64,000 bases of DNA, from assembly GCF_039852015.1 (NCBI RefSeq), contig NZ_CP156627.1:1517534-1581533 (forward strand). Reading direction: 5' to 3'. Under the pieces are notes generated by a model. It was given only the letters and a program-made list of their open reading frames with translations, searched no databases and was not told the origin of the DNA. Positions 45,864-54,794 of this stretch are shown one piece after another (position 1 is the stretch's first letter; every line of letters begins with the position of its first letter). Origin of the DNA: Robbsia sp. KACC 23696. GTDB taxonomy: Bacteria > Pseudomonadota > Gammaproteobacteria > Burkholderiales > Burkholderiaceae. The translations under genes and the position numbers were made by a program.

Positions 45864-46313
45864 TTATCCGCGTGCCGTTGCCAATGCGCTGGCGACAGCA
45901 CGCATCGCAAGCAGATAGCCATCGGTGCCGAGTCCGCAGATGACGCCGCGCGCGACCTGCGACACCAAGGAGTGGCGATACAGCACGTCGCGCTGATGAA
46001 TGTTGGTGATATGCACTTCGATCAGCGGCTGACGAATCAGCTTAAGCGCATCCAGCACCGGAATCGAAGAAAACGAAAATCCCGCGGGATTGATGACGAC
46101 GGCCGCGTCGCTTTCGAATGCCTCTTGAATCCAGTCGACCATCACGCCTTCATGATTCGTTTGCCGAAAATCGGAATTCAGGCCCAATTCGGTCGCTAGC
46201 GTACACACGCTGTCTTTTACCTGATCGAGCGTGGTCGTACCGTATAGATGCGGCTCGCGCTTCCCCAGCATATTGAGATTTGAGCCATTCAAGACATATA
46301 CCAAAGGTTTCAT
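45864..46313 (-). CDS. aroQ: Type II 3-dehydroquinate dehydratase
   Basis: A 149-residue dodecamer-type enzyme converting 3-dehydroquinate to 3-dehydroshikimate. Active-site pieces are NLNMLGKREPHLYG with the catalytic Tyr, INPAGFSFSSIPVLDAL, EVHITNIHQRD with the catalytic His, and YRHSL with the Arg. The usual NGPNLN is NGSNLN here. It is 16 bases after an MHS-type transporter gene and divergent from an IclR regulator, not next to biosynthetic genes. This points to a catabolic role in quinate or shikimate use. A separate biosynthetic copy elsewhere is likely. Confidence 0.92.
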   Translation of the reverse strand: MKPLVYVLNGSNLNMLGKREPHLYGTTTLDQVKDSVCTLATELGLNSDFRQTNHEGVMVDWIQEAFESDAAVVINPAGFSFSSIPVLDALKLIRQPLIEVHITNIHQRDVLYRHSLVSQVARGVICGLGTDGYLLAMRAVASALATARG

Positions 46314-46329
46314 CGTGCTTATCCGGGGT

Positions 46330-47697
46330 TTAATGAAAATGGGATTGCATCGGCGTATGGCGTTCGGCAGTCTTGGCGTTCATGTCGGGATCGACGCGGT
46401 TCATATCGATACCGAGCGTCTCCGGCGCGGTCAAGATCGCAATGAGCGAGATGACGTTCAGTACGACACACACGGCTACCACGCCCCATGGCGATCCGTC
46501 GCACAGTGCAAACAGCCAGACCGCAAGCACCGGCATCGGCCCCCCGGCGATTAAATTGGCGCCCGTGTACGCAAGGGCCGATCCCGAATATCGAACGTTG
46601 GTCGGAAAAGCCTCGGCGAACGCGACCGGCTGAATGCCGCTCTGGAACTGGGTGAAGCCAAGAAACACGCCCATCGCGAGCAGCATCGGCACGAAGCTTT
46701 TCGTATCGAGAATCTGGAAATATACGAACAGCATCAGCAAGGTCATACACGATCCCAGCGCCAGCGCTTTGCGACGCCCGATGCGATCGCTCAATATGCC
46801 GCCCAACAGCGCGCCGACGATGGCGCACGTATTTGCGGCCATCAACAGCAGGAAGCCCGTTTGTTTTGGGACAGCCAAGGTTTTGGTGACATAGCTCAGC
46901 GAAAACACGACGATCAAGTAGAAAATGGCCGCGGGCCCGCAGAAAAACAGCATCCATCGGATGACCGTGCGCCAATGGAAGCGCAACGCATCACGCAACG
47001 GATTGCGTGCTTGTACGACGGTCGTCTTGCGAAGCTGTTCGAATGCGGGGGTTTCGCTGACGCGGAGGCGGATATACACGCCCACGATGACGAGAACAAA
47101 GCTCAGCACGAACGGAATGCGCCATCCGTAGCGATCGAAACTTTCCGCCGACATCAACGATGACAATGCGAGCAATACCCCATTCGCAAGGATTTGGCTC
47201 AGCGGCGAGCACAGACCGAGCAATCCCGAATACAGCCCGCGTCGTTGCGCGCTTGCGTGTTCGATCGCCATCAACTGCGCGCCGGTCGATTCCCCCCCGA
47301 GCGCGAAACCTTGGAGGATGCGTAGCAATACCAGGAGGATCGGCGCCCATACACCAATGCTGGCGTACGTCGGCATGCAGCCCATCAACATCGACGAGAG
47401 CCCCATCGCCGATACGGTCGCCAGCATCAAGTTTCGACGACCGAGCTTATCGCCCAAATGCCCGCACACGATCGCGCCGAGCGGGCGCGCGGCTAAACCA
47501 ACGCCGAAGGTCGCTAGTGACGCCAGCAACGCCGATGTCGCATCCAAGGCCGGGAAAAACAGCTTCGGGAGGACCGTCGCGGCTAGTGCGCCGTAGAGCG
47601 TAAAGTCAAACCATTCGAGTGCGGTACCGATCGCCGCTGCAACCACCGCGCGACTTCCCATTTTTCGATGCGTCGCCGCATCCGATTGAATATCCAT
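46330..47697 (-). CDS. MFS transporter, MHS family (shikimate-type symporter)
   Basis: A 455-residue transporter with 12 helices. The start at 47697 has GAGGAG just upstream; earlier starts lack a site. MHS-family marks are the N-terminal AAIGTALEWFDFTLYGALA, HLGDKLGRRNLML after helix 2, GFALGGESTGAQLMAIEH, and LRLRVSETPAFEQL after helix 6. Members carry shikimate, alpha-ketoglutarate, citrate and aromatic acids with protons. Being transcribed with aroQ makes shikimate, quinate or dehydroshikimate a likely substrate. Confidence 0.9.
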   Translation of the reverse strand: MDIQSDAATHRKMGSRAVVAAAIGTALEWFDFTLYGALAATVLPKLFFPALDATSALLASLATFGVGLAARPLGAIVCGHLGDKLGRRNLMLATVSAMGLSSMLMGCMPTYASIGVWAPILLVLLRILQGFALGGESTGAQLMAIEHASAQRRGLYSGLLGLCSPLSQILANGVLLALSSLMSAESFDRYGWRIPFVLSFVLVIVGVYIRLRVSETPAFEQLRKTTVVQARNPLRDALRFHWRTVIRWMLFFCGPAAIFYLIVVFSLSYVTKTLAVPKQTGFLLLMAANTCAIVGALLGGILSDRIGRRKALALGSCMTLLMLFVYFQILDTKSFVPMLLAMGVFLGFTQFQSGIQPVAFAEAFPTNVRYSGSALAYTGANLIAGGPMPVLAVWLFALCDGSPWGVVAVCVVLNVISLIAILTAPETLGIDMNRVDPDMNAKTAERHTPMQSHFH

Positions 47698-47859
47698 CCT
47701 GTCTCCTCGCCATTTCACTGCTTGGGCAGCAAATATATGGACTGGTGTCTGGCGACTGCACGGCGTGCGTCGCTCTAGATAGCGCCGAACTTGCAACGTT
47801 TTCACGATCGAAGCGGCTTAGACACAGCGTAGCAGCGACCTTGGGAGGGCATTCGAGGA

Positions 47860-47874
47860 TGGAATTTCATTCCG
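47860..47874 (+). promoter_or_regulatory. IclR-type operator candidate
   Basis: TGGAATTTCATTCCG contains the palindrome GGAAT-TTC-ATTCC and resembles the classical IclR consensus TGGAAATnATTTCCA. It lies between the divergent MHS transporter/aroQ operon and the iclR gene, 50 bases before the latter's start. Confidence 0.6.
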
Positions 47875-47923
47875 TAATATGAAATTATCGGTTTACTGTC
47901 TTTCGCGGAGGAGCCCCCACACG

Positions 47924-48706
47924 ATGCCTACGGTCACAGATAGGACGATGGCCGTCCTCGAGTTTCTGGCGACGCAAATGGAAGGAACGTCATTGGCGTT
48001 GATCTCCGATCAACTCGATATTCCGCGCAGCGCCTGCCATCGGCTCCTTGCCGACCTCAAACAATGCGGCTATGTCCGGCAACTGCGCGAGCACGGCGAT
48101 TATGTCCTGACGACGAAACTGGTCGGGCTCGGGCTGAGCTATCTGGCCACGACCGGCATCGTCGATATCGCGCAAACCATCCTGGACCGGCTCGCGGAGC
48201 AGTCCGGGGAATTGGTGCGTCTCTCGATCGTCGATGGCGATCGCATCACGTGGGTTGCGAAAGCACAAGGTGCGCTGAAGGGATTGCGCTACGATCCGGA
48301 CATGGGCATGGATACGGTGCTGTCGTGCAGCGCGACCGGTTATGCGTGGATGATGACCATGACGGACGAGCGCGCGCTCGAACTGGTAAGCAGACAAGGT
48401 TTCGGGTCACCGAAACAGTATGGGCCGCGCGCGCCGACCACCATCAACGGTTTGCTCGGCTTCGTTCACGCAGCACGAGAACGCGGCTATGCGACGATCA
48501 ACGAGGTATTCGCGCCGGGGATGACGGCGATGGCCGCCCCCGTGCAACGTCGGGCCTACCCGGCGATCGGGGTGATCAGTATCGCCGGGCCGCTGATCCG
48601 TCTTTCTGAGAAACGCATGGCCGATCTTGGACCGCCCCTGCTGGCCGCCGCAAGTGAATTGGCCGCGGCAAGTCTTGCATCGCCTTTATTCGCCAGAATC
48701 CGCTAG
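47924..48706 (+). CDS. IclR-family transcriptional regulator
   Basis: A 260-residue regulator. The start at 47924 follows GGAGGAG by ten bases. The N-terminal winged helix has TDRTMAVLEFLATQMEG and LDIPRSACHRLLADLKQCGYV; the effector domain has LVRLSIVDGDRITWVAKAQG, LSCSATGYAWMMTM, ATINEVFAPGMTAMAAPV and AIGVISIAGP. It is divergent from the transporter-aroQ operon and most likely controls it, in line with IclR proteins such as PobR/PcaR that govern aromatic and shikimate catabolism. Confidence 0.92.
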   Translation: MPTVTDRTMAVLEFLATQMEGTSLALISDQLDIPRSACHRLLADLKQCGYVRQLREHGDYVLTTKLVGLGLSYLATTGIVDIAQTILDRLAEQSGELVRLSIVDGDRITWVAKAQGALKGLRYDPDMGMDTVLSCSATGYAWMMTMTDERALELVSRQGFGSPKQYGPRAPTTINGLLGFVHAARERGYATINEVFAPGMTAMAAPVQRRAYPAIGVISIAGPLIRLSEKRMADLGPPLLAAASELAAASLASPLFARIR

Positions 48707-48765
48707 GACACTCGGGCGACACGGCGCGGCGTTACCGTGAAATAGGCGCTTCGTGCCGCTGCCAG

Positions 48766-48781
48766 GCGGCCGCGCGGCCGC
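48766..48781. terminator. GC palindrome between convergent iclR and RND operons
   Basis: GCGGCCGCGCGGCCGC is a perfect 16-base palindrome, followed at about 48791 by TCCGG-TACGCT-CCGGA. Both lie between convergent genes and probably help end transcription from either side. No T run. Confidence 0.35.
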
Positions 48782-48823
48782 GCGCTAGCCGTCCGGTACG
48801 CTCCGGAACGGACAGACAGCACG

Positions 48824-50320
48824 TCACTTTACTTGCGCTTGCCCTTGTGCTGCCGCGCCCTTCCCATCCAATCCGCCACCCAGTGCCGTGTACAGCGTGA
48901 TCAAGCTGGTTTGCGCGGAAAGCTGCGTGGCCACCAGGGACTGCTGCGCGGTCAGGAGCAGACGCTGCTCGGTCAGCGCATCGAGCAGACTGTCGCCGCC
49001 CTGCCGATACAGCGCCATCGACAGATCGTAGGCATGCTGGTCGGCATCGACCGTTTGCTTCATCGCATCGAGCTGATCATTGATCGTCGCCCGCGTCGCC
49101 AGCGCGTTGGCGACCTCTTCGAACGCCGTCTGGATCGTCTTCTCATACGTGGCCACATCGATACGGAACGTCACCTTGGCCGCGTCGAGCGTAGCGCGGT
49201 TTTCGCCGCCATCGAAGATCGGCAGTGCTGCCTGCGGCTCGAACGACCATGCCCGATTGCCTCCCGTAAACAAGGCGGATAGGGCCGGGCTCTCGAAACC
49301 CAGTGCGGTCGTCAAGCTGATCGTCGGGAAAAAGTTGGCACGGGCCGCGCCGATATCGGCATTGTCCGCTCGCAAGGTATGTTCCGCGGCCAAGACATCG
49401 GGCCGCTGCTGGAGCACCTGCGAAGGCACCCCTGCCGGAATATCGGTGATGCTGGCCACCGGATCGACTTTGGCATCGGGAAGGTCCGCGTCCGGCACGG
49501 CGGTACCGACCACGAGTTCCAACGCATTGCGCGCCTGATCCGCCGTCGTCTTCGCCTGCGCCACCGTATTGCGTGCCGACTCCATGCTGGCGCGCGCCGC
49601 TTCGTAGTCGAGTGCGCTGATCGCGCCGAGCGTGTGCTCCTGCGTTTCGAGCGCGAAGGTCTTCTGCTGGCTGGCCAGCGAATCCTGCGCGATCACCAAC
49701 AAGCGTTTATCCGATGCCAAGGTCAACCAGTCGCTCGCCACCTCGGAGACCAAGGTGATTTGCGTACTGCGCCGCGTCTCCTGCGTCGATAGATAGGTTT
49801 CCAATGCCGCCTTGGTCATATTCCGCACGCGGCCGAACAGATCCAGTTCGTACGACGCCACGCCCGCATTGACGCTATAGATATGCTCGACCGTTCCCGA
49901 GCTCTTGCTTGCGGTTGTCGTCGTGCCGCCAGACTCCGCGCTGCGCACCGACGTCGGCGTGCGCGCCGCGTCCTGGCTTGCATTCAGGTCGATCTCCGGA
50001 AACAGCGAGGCGCGCTGGATCCGATACTCGGCACGCTCTTTCTCGATATTGAGGATCGCGATACGGAGATCCCGGTTATTGGAGAGCGCCAACGCCAGCG
50101 TACGCTGCAGGCGCGGGTCGACGAAAAACGACTGCCAACCGATGTCGGCCGCCGCCGTGTCTGTACCCTGCGTGGTTGCCGCCGGGGCGCCAGCGGTCCA
50201 ATTCGCGGGCACCGGTGCTGCGGGGCGCTGATACTTCGGCGATAAATCGATACAGCCACCCAGGCCGACCACGCTCACCGCCGCCAGCACGGCGCCTATC
50301 CGATGAAGACAGCGTTTCAT
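48824..50320 (-). CDS. RND efflux outer-membrane lipoprotein, NodT/OprM family
   Basis: A 498-residue outer-membrane channel. The lipoprotein signal ends in LGGC with Cys22 as the acylation site. After CIDLSPKYQRPAAPVPANW come the two repeated OEP domains of the TolC fold, with long helical stretches (SYELDLFGRVRNMTKAALETY; RRGGD-like loop as LYRQGGDSLLDAL). It forms the exit duct of the tripartite pump encoded just upstream and overlaps the pump gene by four bases (ATGA). Confidence 0.94.
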   Translation of the reverse strand: MKRCLHRIGAVLAAVSVVGLGGCIDLSPKYQRPAAPVPANWTAGAPAATTQGTDTAAADIGWQSFFVDPRLQRTLALALSNNRDLRIAILNIEKERAEYRIQRASLFPEIDLNASQDAARTPTSVRSAESGGTTTTASKSSGTVEHIYSVNAGVASYELDLFGRVRNMTKAALETYLSTQETRRSTQITLVSEVASDWLTLASDKRLLVIAQDSLASQQKTFALETQEHTLGAISALDYEAARASMESARNTVAQAKTTADQARNALELVVGTAVPDADLPDAKVDPVASITDIPAGVPSQVLQQRPDVLAAEHTLRADNADIGAARANFFPTISLTTALGFESPALSALFTGGNRAWSFEPQAALPIFDGGENRATLDAAKVTFRIDVATYEKTIQTAFEEVANALATRATINDQLDAMKQTVDADQHAYDLSMALYRQGGDSLLDALTEQRLLLTAQQSLVATQLSAQTSLITLYTALGGGLDGKGAAAQGQAQVK

Positions 50321-53300
50321 TTCGCTTCTCCCGCGGGGGGTTCGGCTTGCGTCGCGGTCCGCCCTTTCGCTATTCTTTTACGCACGAGGAAATACATCAA
50401 CGGCGTAAAGAAAATCGCCAATAAGGTGCCGATCAAGGTGCCGCCGAATACGCCCGTTCCGATAGACTGCCGTGCCGCCGCGCCGGCACCCGTCGCGACC
50501 ACCAGCGGCGCAACGCCGAGCAGGAAGGCCAGCGACGTCATGATGATCGGGCGGATCCGTAACGCCACCGCCTGCTCGATCGCTTTCAATGTCGCAAGGC
50601 CTTCTTTCTCCATCTGCAACGCGAACTCGACAATCAAGATGGCATTTTTCGACGATAGGCCGACGGTGACCAGCAAGCCGACCTGAAAATACACATCGTT
50701 CGAGAAGCCGCGCAACGTCGTGGCAAGCGATGCGCCCAGAATGCCCATCGGCACGATCAAAATCACCGCCAGCGGCACGGACCAGCTTTCATACAAGGCC
50801 GCGAGACACAAAAACACGAACAACACCGACACCGCGTACAGGTAAGGCGCCTGACCACCGGACAACTGCTCCTGATACGACAAGCCGGTCCAGGACAAGG
50901 TCACGCCACCCGGCAGACTCGAAACAAGCTGCTCCATCGTCTTCATCGCCGTACCGGAGCTGACACCGGGCATCGGATCGCCAACGATTTCGAATGCACT
51001 TTCGCCGTTGAAGCGGTCCAGTTCCGGTGCGCCATAGGTCCAATGCAAGGTGGTAAAGGCAGAGAACGGCACCATCGTTCCCGATGCGTTGCGGACATAC
51101 CATTTCGTCAGCGATTCCGGCGTCATCCGAAACGGCGCATCGGCCTGGACATACACTTTCTTGATCCGTTCTTGATCGAGGAATTCATCGACGTATTCGC
51201 CACCCAGCGCATCCTCGATGGTCGAATTGATATCGGCGATGGTGATACCCATGGCGGCGGCCTTACGGTCATCGATACTCATCGACAGCTGCGGTGTGTC
51301 GCTCAGTCCATTGAAACGCACCTGTGTCACGACACCGCTTTTATTGGCCATCGCGATCAACTTGTCGCGCGCCGCGGCCAGCGCCGTATGCCCGATATTG
51401 CTCTCGTCGACAAGCTCCATATCGAAGCCCGAGCTAACCCCCATGCCGCGCACCGCCGGCGGCTGCAGCACATACACCTTGGCGTCCTGCACCTCCCGCG
51501 CGAGATCGTTTTTGGACTTCGTCACAAAGGCCTGCGCCTGCTCGGAGGATTTCGTGCGCTTATCCCAGTCCGTCAATTTGACATACATCGAGCCGACGTT
51601 CTGCCCATTGCTGCCGGTTTCGAAGCCGGCAACGTTGAACACTTCGCTGACCTCGGGCTGCTTCAGGAAATAGTCCTCGACCTTCGCCATCGTCGCCTCG
51701 GTACGCTCACGCGTGGAACCGACCGGCGCCGTGATAGAGACTTGCAAGACCGCCTGATCCTCCGTCGGCAGGAACGCGGTGGGCAGGCGAATGAACAACA
51801 GGCCGCCGCCTACCACCAGCAGGACGTACACCACCACGGCAGGAATCCGGTGATGCAGCATTTTGTCGACAGCGCGACGATAGCTGCCGGCGGTTCGATC
51901 GAAACCGCGATTGAAATGGCTGAAGAACCAGCCTTTCGGCTTTTCATGGCCGTCTTTCAAAATCGTGGCGCAGAGTGCCGGCGTGAAGGTCAGCGCGACC
52001 AATACCGACAAGACCATCGCCGAGACCACCGACACCGAGAACTGCCGGTAGATGATCCCGGTCGATCCGCCAAAGAAAGCCATCGGCAGCAAGACGGCAG
52101 ACAAGACCATCGCAATGGCAACCAACGCGCTACTGATCTCCGTCATCGATTTCTTCGTCGCATCCCGCGGCGATAGATTCTCCTCGGTCATCAAGCGCTC
52201 GACGTTCTCCACGACGACAATTGCATCATCGACGAGCAAGCCGATGGCCAAGACGACGCCGAACATCGTCAGCATATTGATGGAATAACCGAACACTTCG
52301 AGGATGCCAAACGTCCCGAGCAATACCACCGGCACCGCGATCGCGGGGATCAATGTGGTCCGCAGGTTCTGCAGGAACAGGTACATGATCAAGACGACCA
52401 GCACGATCGCCACCACCAGCGTCTTGATCACTTCGGTGATTGCCGTCGTAATGAACGGCACCATCTCGTACGGATATTCGACCTTCAGACCGGCCGGGAA
52501 CGTTTTGGCACGCTTCGCAAGAAACGCATGCACTTCCTGGTCGACCTTTACCTCGTTCGCGCCAGGCGCCAATTGCAAGCCCAGCCCGGCTGCTGCTTTA
52601 TTATTGAAATTCGATTCCACCGTGTACGCCTGCGGCCCCAGCGCGACGCGCGCCACGTCGCCGAGCAACACCTGCGAACCGTTGGTTTCGGTTTTTAAGA
52701 CGATATTGCGGAACTGCTCGGCCGTGGTCAGCCGGCTGCGTGCCGTGATCGTCGCGTCCAGCTCCTGGCCTTTGATCGCCGGCGTCGCACCCACTTCGCC
52801 CGCGGCGATATCGTCGTTCTGCGCGGTAATCGCCGTAACGACATCGGACGGCATCAAGGCATATTTCTGCAGCTTGTTCGGGTCGAGCCAGATATGCATC
52901 GCATATTGGTAACCGTATTGCTGCGCCTGTCCCACGCCCGGCAGACGTTCGATCGTCTCTTCCAGATCGCTATAAAGATAATCGGCAATCGCCGCCTTGC
53001 TCATCTTGCCGTCTTCGGAGACGAGATTGAATACGAGGAAAGTATCGGGCGACGCCTTGCGCACGGTCACGCCGCTTTCCTGCACTTCCGTCGGCAGCAG
53101 TGCGTTGGCCGATTGCAATTGATCCTGCACCTGCACCTGCGCGGTGTTCGGATTCGTGCCTGGCGAGAATGTCAGCTTGATGCTGATGCTGCCTTCCGAA
53201 TTCGCCGTGGAAGACATATACATCAGATTATCGAGGCCGACCATCTGCTGCTCGATAACCTGGACGACCGCATCCTGATTGGTCTGCGCAGACGCACCGT

Positions 53301-53454
53301 TGTACGTCGCGTTGATCAGAATCATCGGCGGGGCGATGTCCGGATACTGGTCCAGCGGCAGTTGGGTGATGGCAAAGCCGCCCGTCAGCGTGACGATGAT
53401 CGCCAGCACCCAGGCGAAGACAGGCCGATCGATGAAAAAGTGCGCGATACGCAT
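50317..53454 (-). CDS. RND multidrug efflux permease, HAE1 family
   Basis: A 1045-residue inner-membrane proton/drug antiporter of the AcrB type. N-terminus MRIAHFFIDRPVFAWVLAII. Proton-relay residues are Asp409-Asp410 in GLLVDDAIVVVENVER and Lys936 in GLSSKNAILIVEFA. Periplasmic porter and docking domains are in the expected places. Family substrates are hydrophobic drugs, solvents, bile salts and dyes. It is the middle gene of an MFP-RND-OMF operon and divergent from a BaeSR-like pair that probably controls it. Confidence 0.96.
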   Translation of the reverse strand: MRIAHFFIDRPVFAWVLAIIVTLTGGFAITQLPLDQYPDIAPPMILINATYNGASAQTNQDAVVQVIEQQMVGLDNLMYMSSTANSEGSISIKLTFSPGTNPNTAQVQVQDQLQSANALLPTEVQESGVTVRKASPDTFLVFNLVSEDGKMSKAAIADYLYSDLEETIERLPGVGQAQQYGYQYAMHIWLDPNKLQKYALMPSDVVTAITAQNDDIAAGEVGATPAIKGQELDATITARSRLTTAEQFRNIVLKTETNGSQVLLGDVARVALGPQAYTVESNFNNKAAAGLGLQLAPGANEVKVDQEVHAFLAKRAKTFPAGLKVEYPYEMVPFITTAITEVIKTLVVAIVLVVLIMYLFLQNLRTTLIPAIAVPVVLLGTFGILEVFGYSINMLTMFGVVLAIGLLVDDAIVVVENVERLMTEENLSPRDATKKSMTEISSALVAIAMVLSAVLLPMAFFGGSTGIIYRQFSVSVVSAMVLSVLVALTFTPALCATILKDGHEKPKGWFFSHFNRGFDRTAGSYRRAVDKMLHHRIPAVVVYVLLVVGGGLLFIRLPTAFLPTEDQAVLQVSITAPVGSTRERTEATMAKVEDYFLKQPEVSEVFNVAGFETGSNGQNVGSMYVKLTDWDKRTKSSEQAQAFVTKSKNDLAREVQDAKVYVLQPPAVRGMGVSSGFDMELVDESNIGHTALAAARDKLIAMANKSGVVTQVRFNGLSDTPQLSMSIDDRKAAAMGITIADINSTIEDALGGEYVDEFLDQERIKKVYVQADAPFRMTPESLTKWYVRNASGTMVPFSAFTTLHWTYGAPELDRFNGESAFEIVGDPMPGVSSGTAMKTMEQLVSSLPGGVTLSWTGLSYQEQLSGGQAPYLYAVSVLFVFLCLAALYESWSVPLAVILIVPMGILGASLATTLRGFSNDVYFQVGLLVTVGLSSKNAILIVEFALQMEKEGLATLKAIEQAVALRIRPIIMTSLAFLLGVAPLVVATGAGAAARQSIGTGVFGGTLIGTLLAIFFTPLMYFLVRKRIAKGRTATQAEPPAGEAK

Positions 53455-53466
53455 ACGTCGTGCCTT

Positions 53467-54654
53467 TTAAGATGCGGCGGCTGCGGAGGCAGCCGAGGCG
53501 GTGTTCGCAGGCGCTGCGGCAGAAGCGGCGACCGGATTCACGGTATCGCCCGGACTGACGAACTGCATGCCGGACACGACGATGCGATCGCCGGGCGCCA
53601 GACCGCTCGTCACGACCCATTCGTTGTTGTCGGCGGTCCCCGACAGCTGGAGCGTGCGTTGTTCGATCTTGTTTTGCGCATCGACGATCAACGCGCTCGC
53701 ATCGCCGCGCGAGTCGTGCGTCACCCCTTGCTGCGGTACGAGAATCGCGTTCTCATCGATGCCTTGCTCGACGACGGCATGGATATATTCGCCCGGCAAC
53801 AGCAATTTTTCAGGATTCGGCACGATGACGCGCAGCGTGACGGTGCCGGTGGTCTGATCGACGCCGACGCCCGCGAACTGCAGCGAGCCTTCATGCGCAT
53901 AGGCGGTGCCGTCTTCCAACGTGATTTTGACCTTCGCGTTTCCCTGCGCATCCGCCTTCAACGCCCCGCTCGCCAGTTTCTTACGCAAGGCGAGCACTTC
54001 GGAACTGGACTGCGTCACATCGAGATACAGCGGGTCGTAGGCGTAGATCGTCGCCATCGCCGTCGTCTGGTCCGCAGTGACCAAGGCACCAGGCGTGACG
54101 GTCGAAGCGGTGATCGTGCCGCTGATCGGCGCTTTGACACGCGTGTAATCGAGGTTGATCCGAGCGCTTTCCAAGGCCGCCTTATCGGCATCGATCGTCG
54201 CCTGATCCTGCTTGAGCGTGGCGTCTGCCGTTTCCAATGTCTGCTTGCTGATCGCGTCGATCGCCGCGAGCGACCGATCGCGCTCGGCGATCGGCTTGGC
54301 GGAAAGCAGCGCCGCCTGCGCATTTTCGAGATTTGCCTTGTCGGCGTCGTACACCGCCTGATAGGGCGCCGGATCGATTTGGTACAACACCTGACCGGCT
54401 TTTACCTCGCCACCTTCCGTGAACAGTCGCTTCTGGATAATGCCGGTGACCTGCGGCGTGACGGGCGACGTCAGATAGGCGGTCGTCCTGCCCGGCAGCG
54501 AAACGGACTGCGTATAGGGCGTATCTTTCACTGTCACGAACGAGACCGTCTGCACCTTGGGCGCAGCGGCCTTTTTGTCGTGAGAACACGCGGCCAATGT
54601 GCAGCTCAGACAGAGCGCGCTGAAACCGTAACGTAAGGAAGGGGAAAATTGCAT
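53467..54654 (-). CDS. RND efflux periplasmic adaptor lipoprotein
   Basis: A 395-residue membrane-fusion protein. Lipobox LAAC with Cys22, then lipoyl halves (TPQVTGIIQKRLFTEGGEVKAG; YTRVKAPISGTITASTVTPG) flanking an alpha-hairpin of about 85 residues, then beta-barrel and membrane-proximal domains. An Ala/Ser/Thr-rich tail ends the protein. It bridges the RND permease to the outer-membrane channel. It is the first gene of the operon, twelve bases before the permease. Confidence 0.95.
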   Translation of the reverse strand: MQFSPSLRYGFSALCLSCTLAACSHDKKAAAPKVQTVSFVTVKDTPYTQSVSLPGRTTAYLTSPVTPQVTGIIQKRLFTEGGEVKAGQVLYQIDPAPYQAVYDADKANLENAQAALLSAKPIAERDRSLAAIDAISKQTLETADATLKQDQATIDADKAALESARINLDYTRVKAPISGTITASTVTPGALVTADQTTAMATIYAYDPLYLDVTQSSSEVLALRKKLASGALKADAQGNAKVKITLEDGTAYAHEGSLQFAGVGVDQTTGTVTLRVIVPNPEKLLLPGEYIHAVVEQGIDENAILVPQQGVTHDSRGDASALIVDAQNKIEQRTLQLSGTADNNEWVVTSGLAPGDRIVVSGMQFVSPGDTVNPVAASAAAPANTASAASAAAAS

Positions 54655-54794
54655 TCGGCATGCCTCGATTCATGGGACGCTTACCACGCCCGATGATGTG
54701 ATTATCCGGAGCAATTTCGCAAGAATGTAGGAAGTTCGGGGCCGCCGGTGTTGTGTTCGATTACCGATGTAACGTTGGGAGTAGAATCCCGCTC

